The notes under the pieces are model-generated. The model was not told where the DNA came from and did not search any database. It saw only the letters and a program-made list of their open reading frames with translations. 64,000 bases of DNA, from assembly GCF_036324505.1 (NCBI RefSeq), contig NC_086360.1, positions 16,162,293 to 16,226,292 on the forward strand, written 5' to 3'. The stretch is from Eleginops maclovinus. Taxonomy: Eukaryota; Chordata; Actinopteri; Perciformes; Eleginopidae. Shown one piece after another: positions 51,873 to 64,000 of this stretch (positions are counted from its first letter, which is position 1; each line of letters opens with the position of its first letter). The position numbers were made by a program, and so were the translations under genes.

Positions 51873-53473
51873 TGGGGCAAAAAAGTATTTAGTCAGCCAC
51901 CAATTGTGCAAGTTCTCCCATTTAAAAAGATGAGAGAGGCCTGTAATTTTTATCATAGGTATACCTCAACTATGAGAGACAGAATGAGAAAAAAAAATCC
52001 AGGAAATCACATTGTAGGATTTTTAATGAATTAATTTCAAATTATTGTGGAAAATAAGTATTTGGTCAATAACAAAAGTTCATCTCAATACTTTGTTACA
52101 TACCCTTTGTTGGCAATGACAGAGGTCAAACGTTTTCTGTAAGTCTTCACAAGGTTTCCACACACTGTTGCTGGTATTTTGGCCCATTCCTCCATGCAGA
52201 TCTCCTCTAAAGCAGTGATGTTTTGGGGCTGTCACTGGGCATCACGGACTTTCAACTCCCTCCAAAGATTTTCTATGGGGTTGAGATCTGGAGACTGGCT
52301 AGGCCACTCCAGGACCTTGAAATGCTTCTTACGAAGCCACTCCTTCATTGCCCTGGCGGTGTGTTTGGGATCATTGTCATGCTGAAAGACCCAGCCACGC
52401 TTCATCTTCAGTGCCCTTGCTGATGGAAGGAGGTTTTCACTCAAAATCTCACGATACATGGCCCCATTCATTCTTTCCTTTACACGGATCAGTCGTCCTG
52501 GTCCCTTTGCAGAAAAACAGCCCCAAAGCATGATGTTTCCACCCCCATGCTTCACAGTAGGTATGGTGTTCTTTGGATGCAACTCTGCACTCTTTCTCCT
52601 CCAAACACGACGAGTTGAGTTTTTACCAAAAGGTTCTATTTTGGTTTCATCTGACCATATGACATTCTCCCAATCCTCTTCTGGATCATCCAAATGCCCT
52701 CTAGCAAACTTCAGACGGGCCTGGACATGTACTGGCTTAAGCAGGGGGACACGTCTGGAACTGCAGGATTTAAGTCCCTGGCGGCGTAGTGTGTTACTGA
52801 TGGTAGCCTCTGTTACTTTGGTCCCAGCTCTCTGCAGGTCATTCACTAGGTCCCCCCGTGTGGTTCTGGGATTTTTGCTCACCGTTCTTGTGATCATTTT
52901 GACCCCACGGGGTGAGATCTTGTGTGGAGCCCCAGATCGAGGGAGATTAGCAGTGGTCTTGTATGTCTTCCATTTTCTAATAATTGCTCCCACAGTTGAT
53001 TTCTTCACACCAAGCTGCTTACCTATTGCAGATTCAGTTTTCCCAGCCTGGTGCAGGTCTACAATTTTGTCTCTGGTCTCCTTTGACAGCTCTTTGGTCT
53101 TGGCCATAGTGGAGTTTGGAGTATGACTGTTTGAGGTTGTGGACAGGTGTCTTTTATACTGATAACGAGTTCAAAAAGGTGCCATTAATACAGGTAACGA
53201 GTGGAGGACAGAGGAGCCTCTTAAAGAAGAAGTTACAGGTCTGTGAGAGCCAGAAATCTTGCTTGTTTGTAGGTGACCAAATACTTATTTTACCGAGGAA
53301 TTTACCAATTAATTCATTAAAAATCCTACAATGTGATTTCCTGGATTTTCTTTTCTCATTCTGTCTCTTATAGTTGAGGTATACCTATGATAAAAATTAC
53401 AGGCCTCTCTCATCTTTTTAAATGGGAGAACTTGCACAATTGGTGGCTGACTAAATACTTTTTTGCCCCACTG
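51870..53473 (-). mobile_element. Nearly full-length Tc1-like transposon
   Basis: A 1,604-bp element starting CAGTGGGGCAAAAAAGTATT and ending with its complement, flanked by TA. The terminal inverted repeats are about 190-200 bp long (51870 to about 52065 and about 53276 to 53473) and differ at only a few positions over most of their length, indicating a young insertion. The transposase is read on the minus strand between them. Confidence 0.95.
52085..53107 (-). pseudogene. Tc1 transposase with one internal stop codon
   Basis: DDE transposase of the Tc1 family. The frame starts at 53107 ([13 protein letters not shown]) and runs 291 codons to a TGA at 52234-52232. In the same frame it continues for 48 more sense codons to the usual family ending at 52087-52085, for 340 codons in all. 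Paired helix-turn-helix DNA-binding domains occupy about residues 1-115, with a basic PRSGAPHK segment (about 56-63) between them. The catalytic triad is intact upstream of the stop: D153 (WSDETK), D244 (FQHDNDPKH) and E279 (NPIENLW). The stop lies where a CGA or similar codon would be expected, consistent with CpG decay. The missing tail probably abolishes or weakens activity. Confidence 0.93.
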
Positions 53474-54422
53474 TATATATATAAATACAGTCCACACATT
53501 TTCTACCCAGCATCCATGGCAATGTGTGACATTCACCTGCTTCTCTGTTGTTTCCGTTTCTATGTGTTTTACATCAGGATGCCAGATCCCCCTTTTTCTT
53601 TCTTCAATTTACAAGTTGTGCTCTCCTGCTGACCCCATCAGCCGATCCCTTGCTTAGCACGGGGACAGCAACACAAAAGCGACTGTTGACCGGAGTTGCT
53701 TGTTGGGATAGCTGTGCGACGGATGCCATATGGGTCACTGGGGTGAGTGTGAAGAATGGTGGGGTGCTTATTTAAAGCTTTCCGGATGAGCTGAGGTTTA
53801 ATGATGGGGAAGCCAGGAATCTGGTCTGTCAGTATTGCTGTAACAAACACAATGGGCCTCATGCAAGAGGATTTATAGATAAACAATTTCTCTTATTTTG
53901 GTTACAATCCATTATATCTTCTAATACTACGAAGTTGGGTTAACCAATGTGTTTCTCTTCTCTAGCGTAACGGAAAAGTGTGGTCGCGTGCAGGAAAGCT
54001 TAAAATGTAGATATTTATATGTAATATTAAATTAATGGCAGAAAGAAATACTATAAGTCCACTGATCCCAAATAAGACCAGAAAAACACTTAAACATTGC
54101 AAGCGATTGGGTTCTGAATGTCTTAGATCCAAATTGGTGTATTGATTTTCCCGCAGTGGCAGATTTGACGCTCAGGAAAGGAAACTGTTTATTGTGTTTA
54201 AGTTTATTCAAAAGTACTTCCATTTCTCCACAGCTGAATGTCTTCTTCTTACAGCCTTTCCTCGAGAGCATCTCCCCAATTGTTGCTGTATATCTAATAA
54301 TTTTGCTACATGACGCCAAATGTCCAGAGATTATGCATTTTATGTCTGGAAACGGTTTGCATTTGTTGGAAATGATTATAAAATAATTGTGAACTGAAAG
54401 CTGTGTGGTGAACCATTAACAT

Positions 54423-54532
<110 letters not shown>

Positions 54533-55853
54533 GTAATGACCTACATTCATAAGATTTTGTCTGGGTTTCACTATATCTTTGAATGGAAGACAGATGCTTT
54601 TCAACTGTTTTGCTAAATGTAATAACTGATACTGGAACTAAGGAGAGAACTGTGTGTACCAGTAACATACTCAGTAACATACATCAACTAATGAACAAAA
54701 AAGGCAAGTAAAGGTTTCTACATCTTAGAGGGAGGATGTGTTCAGCCCCTTCTGAGAGATTAAACATTTCTTAAGGAACTTCAAATCCTCCACCTGTCTA
54801 GCGAAAAGCTAGACCCTACATCCACCTGCTCACCTGTGCTAACCAACAGTATTCTCAAACTCAGGCAAGAATATTGATGGGAGTAGCATAACATATTATA
54901 TTTGTTGTTCTCTGTAATATTCAACACAACTTTGATTGTGAGTTGCCAGATTGGGTAATCATGGATGTCCATCCTGTTGTCAGGAGTGTCTCTGTATCAA
55001 AAATAAATACTGTTACAGCAGTGACATAGAGGGACTTGGAGCCACTGACAATGCTGGCCGGTCTGCACTAATAATAAGTCAGTGACTCAGTCTAAGCTCC
55101 TCAGACCAAGGTGTTGAAAGAAGCTATTCAGTATATCCGAAGCCCAGGGGACGATGGAGCAACAGTACAGATTCTCTCCTTGCAAAGTAATTGCCTGTGT
55201 GTTCAAACTAATGATGGTTATCCAAGCATCTCAGAGGAACAATGTTTTCACTTACAACTTGATGCTTCACTTTGTTGCTGCATTATATCATGAGTTATGA
55301 TTACAGTCTTACAGTATCTGCAACATGGCAAACATCACTTTGTTTTCACAAGCATGTTTGTTTTCAGCCCCATAACAGATTTAAGACCAGAAACTACATT
55401 TAGTAAATCTGATGGTTAATTTTAAATGGAAGTTGCTGAAATTAGATTGCAGTGGACCTCAGAGACAATGGGTCTATAGTACTAAAAACAGCAAAACAAA
55501 AAAAAAGATTTCCCATACTTTAAAACAATATCTCTTCCAAAGTTTTGCAAACAATTATCTTTCTCTACACAAAGGCAAGAATCAGTCCAAACCAATAACT
55601 GTGGATTGTTGTGAGTAACTGTGCAATTATACAATATACTGAATGGAAATATTTGGTGCTTTGAATTCCATTCAGACACAGTGTAAATATGTTTGAGTGG
55701 AACTTGGAACAGCTCTGATGTCCACACAGCAAACCCTGGATGAATATTTCGGTGGTATTTTTCTTGGAAATACTTCTATTTTCTAGTAGTAGCTAGATGC
55801 ATGCCAAAGTCAGAGGTTATATAATTTAACTTAACTCATATGTTGCAGGAAGT

Positions 55854-55979
<126 letters not shown>

Positions 55980-56859
55980 CTGACGGTTGAAACATTTAAC
56001 CACATCCATGCCAAACATAAATTCCCTTGCAATGAGTCAGAAAGGATGCCTTCAGCTGCACCTCTCCAATTTACTCTGTCCCCGACTTTTTTACCCAGAC
56101 ACATTAGCCAACCACCCACAAATGCAAAACACACACACATTTCAATAAATGTGCATCACACATGCCAAATCTGAATTCCGTAATTTTGCTCCCGGTCTTC
56201 AGCCTGCTAGTGTTTGGTTGATCCTCAGTGGGAGTGTTTTTCTTGACCAATGTGTCTCCTGAGGTAAAGTAATCATTACTTTTAAATGGCACACATCTAA
56301 CTGTTTGCCAAATTCCTAAAAAAAAAAAAAAAAACTCATCACTATTTGAACAGATTGTGTGTTTATAGCAAAAAGTTTCAAAGCACGAGTTGTATGACTG
56401 GAACTTGGAGAACATTTCCCCGTTCTGTTTAGCTTCGCCTAACTAAAGACTCTAGTGTTTTTCATGGAAAAAATATTACCTTTTTCTGATGTTAATGTGT
56501 AATGGACTTCAATCTAGTCAACAGAGCAGATTGATTAATGAGTAGGTCCATTGGAGTTGTGCCAGAATAAATGTATGAATGGCTAATCCACTTCCAATTT
56601 TTTTGTGATTGATTGAGGACTTTTATTTCAGTTGACTCACACTCCACAGGAATCTCCAATCAGGCTGAACTTTTCAAGCGTGAAAAAATATTTGAAAGGA
56701 AGGCTGAAAGGGATAGAAGAAACAAGAAGGTCCTTTCTCTTTTTCCTGCTTGGAAAGCTCATTATTTGTCAAACTCCCCTCTGTCTGAAAAGCAGCCCCC
56801 TTCTCCAAATTACCTCACTTTTTTAGATCCCGCCTCACCTCTCCACAAGCCCACACTGT

Positions 56860-57142
56860 GTGAGTACTAGTTTTTCTTCTACTACGGCACCGCCTCCGTA
56901 CTCTTACTGGCTCTTTCATTCCCTCATCTCGCTGTTGCTCCCTCCTCTCTTGTCTCCCCCCCCCCCCCCCCCCCCCCACTCTCTTCTTTTTCTTCTCTTT
57001 CTCTTCATTGCTGGTTGCTCACACAAGCCAGCTCACAACCAAAGAGCTCCTGTGTCTCTCTCACACTTACCGGGCTTTAAACCAGAACTTTACCTCTGAA
57101 AAAAATCATTACTCCACAGGAACGTATTGCTCAAGTCTAAAG
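56860..57142 (+). promoter_or_regulatory. slc1a3: slc1a3 promoter and likely first (non-coding) exon, with poly-C tract
   Basis: A CT-rich stretch contains an uninterrupted run of 22 C at 56956-56977. A donor (TCTAAAG|gtagag) follows at 57142/57143. The ATG-containing exon is preceded by an acceptor (aaaacag) at 57596, so a spliced leader is expected here. The transcription start was not determined. Confidence 0.4.
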
Positions 57143-57700
57143 GTAGAGAAACAACTTCTATTTTAGTATTTTCACATTTTAGAATTTGCCTGCAAATGCA
57201 TTTTACCATTTGACTGTTGTAACTATGTGTATCTGCATGTGTGTGAGACCTTGAATCAGTATAAGTGTAACAACATGTGTGTTGTTGTGACTCAAGTGTA
57301 CGTATAAGGAAGTGTGCATGCCTTTGTGAATGAAACACATGTGTTCTAGGTGCATGCATTTGCATGCATGATTATTAGGCTACTTTAATGACCCCTATAT
57401 GCTGCATTTTGAGTTTAGCAGATCAATAATACGAAGTCATCTGACTTAACTAAGAGTGTGACCAAGTGTTTCTCTACCTTTCACTTTTTTTTTTTTTCGT
57501 CAACCAATATATCGTATGATAGCTCTCAAAATGTCTCTTCCCTTTCGGTCAGGGGACACAACAATACTAAAACCAAAGGACTTGTTTTAAAAACAGGAAG
57601 AGGAGCAGCAGGTGTTTCAGCAGCACCTTTAAGGTGTCTTCATCACATTTGACTCAAGTTCCCGCACTTCTATAACACATCTGAAGACCCAGCGGCAGCT

Positions 57701-60069
57701 ATGACTCAGAGCAATGGGGAGAACCCACAGAGGACCCGGAACGGGCTGCAGCAGATCAGGGCCGGGATCCAGTCCCGATCACTGCTGGCCAAGAAGAGAG
57801 TGGAGAGCATCACAAAGGATGATTTGATAGGATTCTTTACGAGAAATGCCTTTGTCATCTTTACCGTCGCTGCTGTCATCATTGGTAAGTAGGAATCTTT
57901 TCTTTGTGTATTAAGACAAGTGCAGGCATTGCATGGTAATTTCATTGATTTAAAAACTGAATATTAGTGGAGAAGAATGTTTTAGCACTTGTAAAGAAAA
58001 AGGCAGGAGATGTTCTATCTCCTCATTACATCTATCTGGTGTAGGCAACACGCCTGAAGCAGGACAGAAGGAATAGAATAGAGACAAACTCAGAAGGATG
58101 AGAGAATAAAGGGACCTCAGATGAACCGAGCAGACAGGCCTTTATCTGACCCAGCAGCTGACCCTTGACCTGCTGCCATTAACCTTTTCAGTCGGTCTCA
58201 GTAGGAGGTAAGCCAGGCCCATCCGACGCCTACACATCTGCAACCCTGCTAGAATTACACCAAGCCATGACAAACACATATCCTGATTGTTGCATGGGGG
58301 AAGCTGTTCCCTTCAGGTTGCCGGGTCAGCCACCTGGGCCTTGTTGGTGGATAGAGCTGCAGGGGATAAACTGCTTAATCAAGTTAAATAAAATGAGCAC
58401 AGCAAGTGACAGGCTGCACATCATTGCACAATACAATTCCTCCAAACAATGATCAGTTACTCATGCTTAAAACTGGAACCTCGGAACCCCAACTCTCCTG
58501 CACCATAGGCAGACTCCACTATATTTTGTTGCCACAAACAAATGAGTCCAAGGCAGCTTTGTGTTAAAATACGATGTTTCAGCCCCCCATACATATGCTT
58601 GATTTTGCTGTAATATGCTTACATTACAGTTTTTTTTCAATTGCTAAAAGCCTTTTTTTGAAAGTAGCGCTCATTTTCTCAAAACACTAAACACAATTCA
58701 CAAAACCACACACTCAAAGCACAAAACACCTCATATATCTTGCAAAATGAAACACTGCACCCAAAACTACATAATCACTTACCAAGACCAAACTTTTGCA
58801 ACTTTTGTCCAACCAACTACACATGGATGTGATCAATCTAAAGCATATTCGTCTTTATGGGCTTTTTCTGTATGGGGAGAATTCTGCACCGAAGAAATAT
58901 GTGCAGAAATATTCTGTTGAAACAAACCTTAATTATTTTTCTACACAACAAATAAGCGCAACATGCATGCACAGCACATACAGTTACAGTTGTGTGAACA
59001 CAAATGTGCTCAACATTACTGTAAACAATGAAAAAATATAGAAATATTTAGGCTGCATTTGACCACCTGGCCAGGTCTTGTCATCATCAGCAGGAACATC
59101 TTCCCTGCAGACATGGAGGAAAGAAGCTAGATCTGTACCAACTACACACTGTTGTTCTCAATCTAAAACACTTTCATCAGGCTGGCAGATAGCTTTAGTA
59201 GTTAGAGCTGGTGGCCTGTATGAAAGAAACTTCAGCCTAGTAGGCTGATTCGATTCCTGATCTGGCTGGACAATTCTGGTAATGACTTCCTTTCTGTCTG
59301 TATCTCCAAAAAAGGCCAACTGGCCAAAAGATACCTTTAGAAAAAGCCTTTTCATTTTCATTTTGTTCCTATACCTCGCCACCATCACAGAGGATATCCC
59401 CCCTCTCTCCCACTGCCTGTAGAAGAGGCATGAACACAGGGCTGACGCTCATACGCTCCACGCTGAAAACAACTCCTCTTCCTCTCACTGCTATGTCCAT
59501 ATATCCATTGTTGTTGTAAAAAGTTAATACGTGTAGTCTTTTTCTAGTGTTTAAATCCTGTTTATTGTGTCAAGAATAAAGCAGTTCTGTGTATATGGTC
59601 ATTTGGCGCATGTGTTTGTTGACTGGTTCATGTGTGTAGCATTTTTAATGGCAGTGTTTTGAAAATGGCTCACAAGTGAATCTGACAGACTTCTGTGTCT
59701 TACTTAGAGAACTGTGTGCAGTGTTTTGCAAAAAATTCCAAGATTAATTAAAAATTGAGGGCAAAGAGTTTTGGAGACTTGAGCTGAGGTTTTCCTCTTT
59801 GAGTGTCACTTTAAATAATTGAGCTTTATGTGAAATTTTAGTGTGTTAGCATAGAAAAAAACTGTAAACAACAGGTGTCAACTAGACACAAAATAACTTC
59901 AAGTTCCGACTTCATCTTATTATCATTGCAGGCATTATCCTGGGATTTGCCGTGCGGCCTTACAAACTGTCTTACCGGGAGGTGAAGTTCTTTTCGTTCC
60001 CTGGAGAGCTGCTGATGAGAATGCTTCAGATGCTCGTGTTGCCCCTGCTGGTTTCCAGCCTTATCACAG
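57701..60069 (+). CDS. slc1a3: Excitatory amino acid transporter 1 (GLAST), N-terminal exons only
   Basis: Na+-coupled glutamate/aspartate transporter of glial plasma membranes (SLC1 family). Two coding exons are present: 57701-57884 and 59932-60069, joined in phase through a split Gly codon (ATTG|GC). They give 107 residues with a partial last codon. The N-terminus MTQSNGENP resembles the human MTKSNGEEP start. [12 protein letters not shown] leads into the first membrane helix ([19 protein letters not shown]). [20 protein letters not shown] and [13 protein letters not shown] form the conserved second helix region. The donor at 60070 is gtatg. The remaining exons (the transport core with its hairpins and substrate site) lie beyond the right edge. 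Whether this is the a or b teleost paralogue cannot be told from this part. Confidence 0.94.
58627..59864. mobile_element. Degenerate TA-flanked DNA transposon in slc1a3 intron
   Basis: The left end CAGTTTTTTTTCAATTGCTA (58627) and the complement of the right end (CAGTTTTTTTCTATGCTAAC, at 59864) form imperfect inverted repeats of about 25 bp flanked by TA, as in Tc1/mariner-type elements. The interior (about 1.2 kb) includes repeats rich in CAAAACAC near the left end and GTGTTTTG near the right. No intact transposase is visible. Confidence 0.5.
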
Positions 60070-61730
60070 GTATGAACATCAGGTCATGGTATTCTTATTT
60101 TTTGAAAGCTTCAAACATTTATTTTAAGTCTTTGAAAGTCCAACTTTGTCATGCATGTCAATCTGATGCAAATGATGTACTAGTAGAGTCATTGATGTTA
60201 ACAACATACTTGTGTCAATGCAAACACCCAAGGCTTACCAACAGAACTCCCAAATTGTTGTCAGATCATTACACAAAGAGAAGTGTTACTTATTTTTTGT
60301 TCAACACAGGCCTTTAGTGTATATCCTAAAATAACTTCCTTAAACTGAGTCTTTCTGGCTTCTAATATATGAATAGCACCTCACCAGATGAAACCCACCA
60401 ATGTCCCCAAGAAGTCTGAAGTAAATCAATGCATCCGTTTTTACAAATTCTTTGATCAGTCATGTGGGATTAATGTTTACGTTTTGCAGGTAGCATGTGT
60501 TTTCTGTGTATAAAGTTAATACCAGTGACAGTGCTGTTTGTTGTTTTGTGGCTCCACTTACTGACGTGTAGTTTACCTAATATGTGCCAGAGTGAGCCAG
60601 CTGTTTGTTCAGCCAACCCTCTTTGTTGGTTTTGGGCACAGCGGTGCATGTTGGCATGACCTCATGTGCTACAGACAGATAAAGGATGATATGTTTTTAA
60701 CTTAAACTACTGGTCTCATGCAATCACATGCTTGACCCATGCTGTAATTGTCTTGAAACTTAATAAAGCACAACCAAAGTGAACCAAGCTTTGTTTTGTA
60801 AATTTGAAAAGCAATTCAGAGCTGTTAGCTGCTAGTTTACGTTGTGGTTTCAGTAAATCTTAAAGATCTCTGTAGCTCACATCTATTTGGACCTGTGTTT
60901 GAGCAAAACACAAACATACTGTATAACAGTGAAGCTTTCAGTTACAATCCAGGGATGAAATGAATTAATTTGTCACTGTTGACATGGTTCACAAAGCGAG
61001 TCAGACAGACAGAGAGGATTTCTCCCTAAGGCAAATGGTTTATCCATAAGTAGAGACTCTACTTGTTATGGAAATAAAAATATAGAACATGTGACTTTTC
61101 ATTCGTAAGCAGCACTGACTGACAAATGTAGGCGGGATATACTGACACCAAATCTCCAGTCCCTGAGCAGTGATTGATCGGGCAACAGGCCCGTCTCCTA
61201 AAGCGATGACAAACACACTTTGTCTGATAATAACCTGCTTTGTGCTGCAGCAGGGCGTAACATCAGCATCCTCTGACATCATGTCACATGACAGCAGCTA
61301 GAACATGTGGACACCAACAAAGAGAGTGGTCTGTAGTTAAGTCATCCCGCACACAGCCCCTTTCTCATGTCTGAATGGATGTGCCTTTATACAACAAATC
61401 ACATCAAACATTTTTTATAAAATGTTCATAGGACTACAACAAGTCAATTACAATATTATTACAGATAACACACTTCACATTAAAACATTTTAAATATATA
61501 TATTTATTTGTTTTTATAGGCTACTTTTGTTGTGCAACTTGATTTGGATAGTCTACACTGCCCGGATAAAATACCTTACTCTTATCAACGTCATTTTGTC
61601 TGCAATAACTCTAACCCTGACTCTTACCCTTGTTTCAATATCTTCCAAGGTCGCTTGCTAACCTTTAGAAAAAAGCGTTGTGTGACTGTGACCGTAAAAA
61701 GTAACTGTTTCACCAAAACCAACAAACACA

Positions 61731-61732
<2 letters not shown>

Positions 61733-61803
<71 letters not shown>

Positions 61804-61938
61804 TCACTCACTCACTCACTCACTCACTCACTCACTCACTCACTCACTCACTCACTCACTCACTCACTCACTCACTCACTCACTCACTCACTCACTCACT
61901 CACTCACTCACTCACTCACTCACTACTCACTCACTCAC
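61733..61938. repeat. (AC)n followed by long (CACT)n array
   Basis: CA repeats (about 61733-61798) pass directly into more than 30 units of CACT up to about 61924. One broken unit and a short CA tail follow. The same motif combination occurs in naa35 intron 10. Confidence 0.97.
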
Positions 61939-63714
61939 ACACACACCTGCATATGCTGACACATTGCAACTCACTATCTTGAAGTTATTTTGACTTTTAA
62001 AGCAATAATCAGAAGACTTTTTTTTTTTTAAATGCTATACATTTTTTTCAACACCTGCAACACAGCTGTTTTACTCACCATTCATTTTAGGTTCACTTTT
62101 TTTCCCAATGATTTTTGAATTTCCGCTTAAGCTGTGACCTCAGTTTGAAAGTAATATGAGACATTTTAGGTGACCTTGGAGAAAAAAAGCAACTCTTGAT
62201 CTTGAAGAGAGTTTAAAAACGTCAGCTGTATGTTTGTCAGTGTTTTAAACCCCAAATAAAGGTTGGATTCACCATCTTTCCAACAGGAACCAATATCCTA
62301 CAGCATAATGAAGCTCTAGTTCTAGAGCTTTGATCGATTTACACGCCAGAGCACATCTTTGAAAATAACATATTTTTGGAGAAAAGAACATCAGAGCTAA
62401 GTTTCTTTGACTTCTTTGCTGCAAAAAAGAGGCCCCCTGTGTAAACCGAGTGTCCCACTCCTGGCTGAATTGTGCCTCTGTGTGAAATGGGTTGTCTCAG
62501 TTAAAAGAAACTTGCAACTGAGACTGAATTGGGAAATTGGGAAAAAGGGGCCCCGCAAAGTAGAAAATGAAGGAAAGCAGGATTAGAGGACAGACAGGCA
62601 GGGGAACCAAGGATAAAAATGTATGAGAGCCTTCAGATAAACGGCTCAATGCGTTGGCCGTCAAATCCATGTTGTCTTCAGGCATTTCTGTAAGAGCTGA
62701 AGTCAAGAGAAGGCCAAGGGTTAAAATAAATAACTGGATAGATACTCTGTGAGTAAGACTAATTAAATATAGGCAGCAACATAAAATTGGAAGTTAAGTG
62801 ATGAAAAAAGTTAATGGTTATGTTAAAAGCACTGTGGCTGTATTGTTTTTTAAATGATTCACCATACATAAAAACATCATCAATATAATCCTTAACTTAG
62901 AGGGTGTCAAATTACATAAGAAGCAGGGGACGCATTTGGTCCATTCATCACTGCAAGACATTACGAATAGTATAACATACAAGACACAAATGAGAAATTT
63001 GAAAGGGAGAAACCAATAAAAATCAATTATCAAAATCAATTCATTTTGTGCAGAGATATTTTCTGACTTCAGGCCTTTAGCTAAAGTCTTGCTAGAACCG
63101 TTGAGTCAGTCTTTGCCTATCGTCAGTGGATGTTAGTTGTCCTCTGGTCAAACCCAGCTATACCCCCTTTAAAGTAGGCCTACTTTTGTCTTTGATGAAC
63201 ATTCCCCATATGAGAAAGAAAGTCATTCTCCTCGATCTCCTTCATACTCGGTTCTTTTGTTCCTTTGAGAGGATGAAATTGGTGAGGCTGCGTCCGTTGT
63301 TGCCTGGACAACAGGCTGGGGATCATTGTGTGCGTGCAGAGCTGACTAAGTCAACAAGTTTTCCCAGGGCTGTCAGCAAAGAAATTGTAGGAGAGCAGGA
63401 CAGAGAACTAGGGGTGGGGGGAGGAAACGGGTGGCAATGAAAGGATTGCAGCAATAAGATCAGTGTGCAAGGAAAAGAGAGAAAGGAGATAAAGATGTGG
63501 GGGCAAGAGGGGAGGGAAACCAGGGGGCACCCTGAAACAAAAGGTGCGGATGGAGGGGTGGTACAGGGAGGAGGTAAAGAATTTGGGAGAAGAAAATGAG
63601 GGAGGGAAGGATGAGGAGGGGGGGAAAGGGGATCAAACAGAATTGGATAAAAGCTTTAGTCGTGGGCGTGTTGAGATGAGGAAAGGAGAGGGCCAAAGCA
63701 GGGGCAGTAGGTAG

Positions 63715-63716
<2 letters not shown>

Positions 63717-63796
<80 letters not shown>

Positions 63797-63797
63797 G
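63717..63797. repeat. (AC)n microsatellite
   Basis: An AC tract of about 72 bp with a slightly imperfect right end, in slc1a3 intron 2 next to a purine-rich stretch. Confidence 0.97.
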
Positions 63798-64000
63798 AAC
63801 ACATACAATGCGAAAGTGCAACATATGAAAGGAACACATATATTTTCCATCCCACAAGCCTGCTTTGCCTCGTACAGCGCTGAATGAAGATAATGACCAT
63901 AATAGGAACTGACACTTTGAAAATAAAAAGTCAAGTCTGTTGAGGCAGCTTGTCCCTTTCTAAATCCAGTTTTCTGAATGGCTTCCTTTCTTTTTACCAT

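Larger units (their letters stand above)
60070..64000 (+). other. slc1a3: slc1a3 intron 2 (partial)
   Basis: No exon was recognised in the last 3.9 kb. It contains the (AC)n/(CACT)n array at 61733-61938, a purine-rich stretch at about 63400-63660 (GGAGGG and GGGGGG runs) and (AC)n at 63717-63788. Confidence 0.6.

Noticed and set aside
52458..53126. 222-codon plus-strand frame
   Set aside because: Exact antisense of the Tc1 transposase gene; its length reflects the conserved codons on the other strand.

Overview
This is a vertebrate nuclear genome window, almost certainly from a ray-finned (teleost) fish. The evidence is multi-exon genes with GT-AG introns, translated exons that match vertebrate proteins, long (TG)n and (ACTC)n microsatellites, Tc1/mariner transposons and a tRNA-derived SINE. 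There are no bacterial operons, CRISPR arrays, rRNA or recognisable tRNA genes. All exon boundaries below were set by reading splice sites and reading-frame phase by hand and by comparison with remembered vertebrate orthologues. No database search was run.

Layout. (1) 1-19,872, minus strand: agtpbp1 (cytosolic carboxypeptidase 1), 23 coding exons giving 1,139 codons; its last exon or exons lie beyond the left edge. (2) about 21,180-21,630: a head-to-head promoter region between agtpbp1 and naa35. (3) 21,560-30,300, plus strand: naa35, the NatC auxiliary subunit, 22 coding exons, with an apparent 1-bp deletion in the last codons that opens the frame into a (TG)n repeat. (4) about 31,000-39,200, minus strand: golm1, a Golgi type II membrane protein, convergent with naa35. 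(5) 40,277-47,640, minus strand: lmbrd2, a multipass membrane protein, 17 coding exons, complete. (6) 47,650-56,900: a repeat-rich intergenic stretch holding one nearly intact Tc1 transposon, an unrecognised exon-like open frame and several microsatellites. (7) 57,000-64,000, plus strand: the first two coding exons of slc1a3 (EAAT1/GLAST glutamate transporter); the rest lies beyond the right edge.

The genes are not a pathway. They are housekeeping and neural genes held together by ancient linkage: the human orthologues of agtpbp1, naa35 and golm1 are neighbours on 9q21, while lmbrd2 and slc1a3 lie together on 5p13. Both regions correspond to the bird Z chromosome, so the join seen here fits an ancestral linkage group.

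No novel biological system was found. The observations most worth checking are the naa35 C-terminal frameshift into a microsatellite, a possible alternative or read-through C-terminus of golm1, a splice-phase conflict inside golm1, the nearly intact Tc1 copy, and the unidentified exon-like frame at 48,939-49,203.
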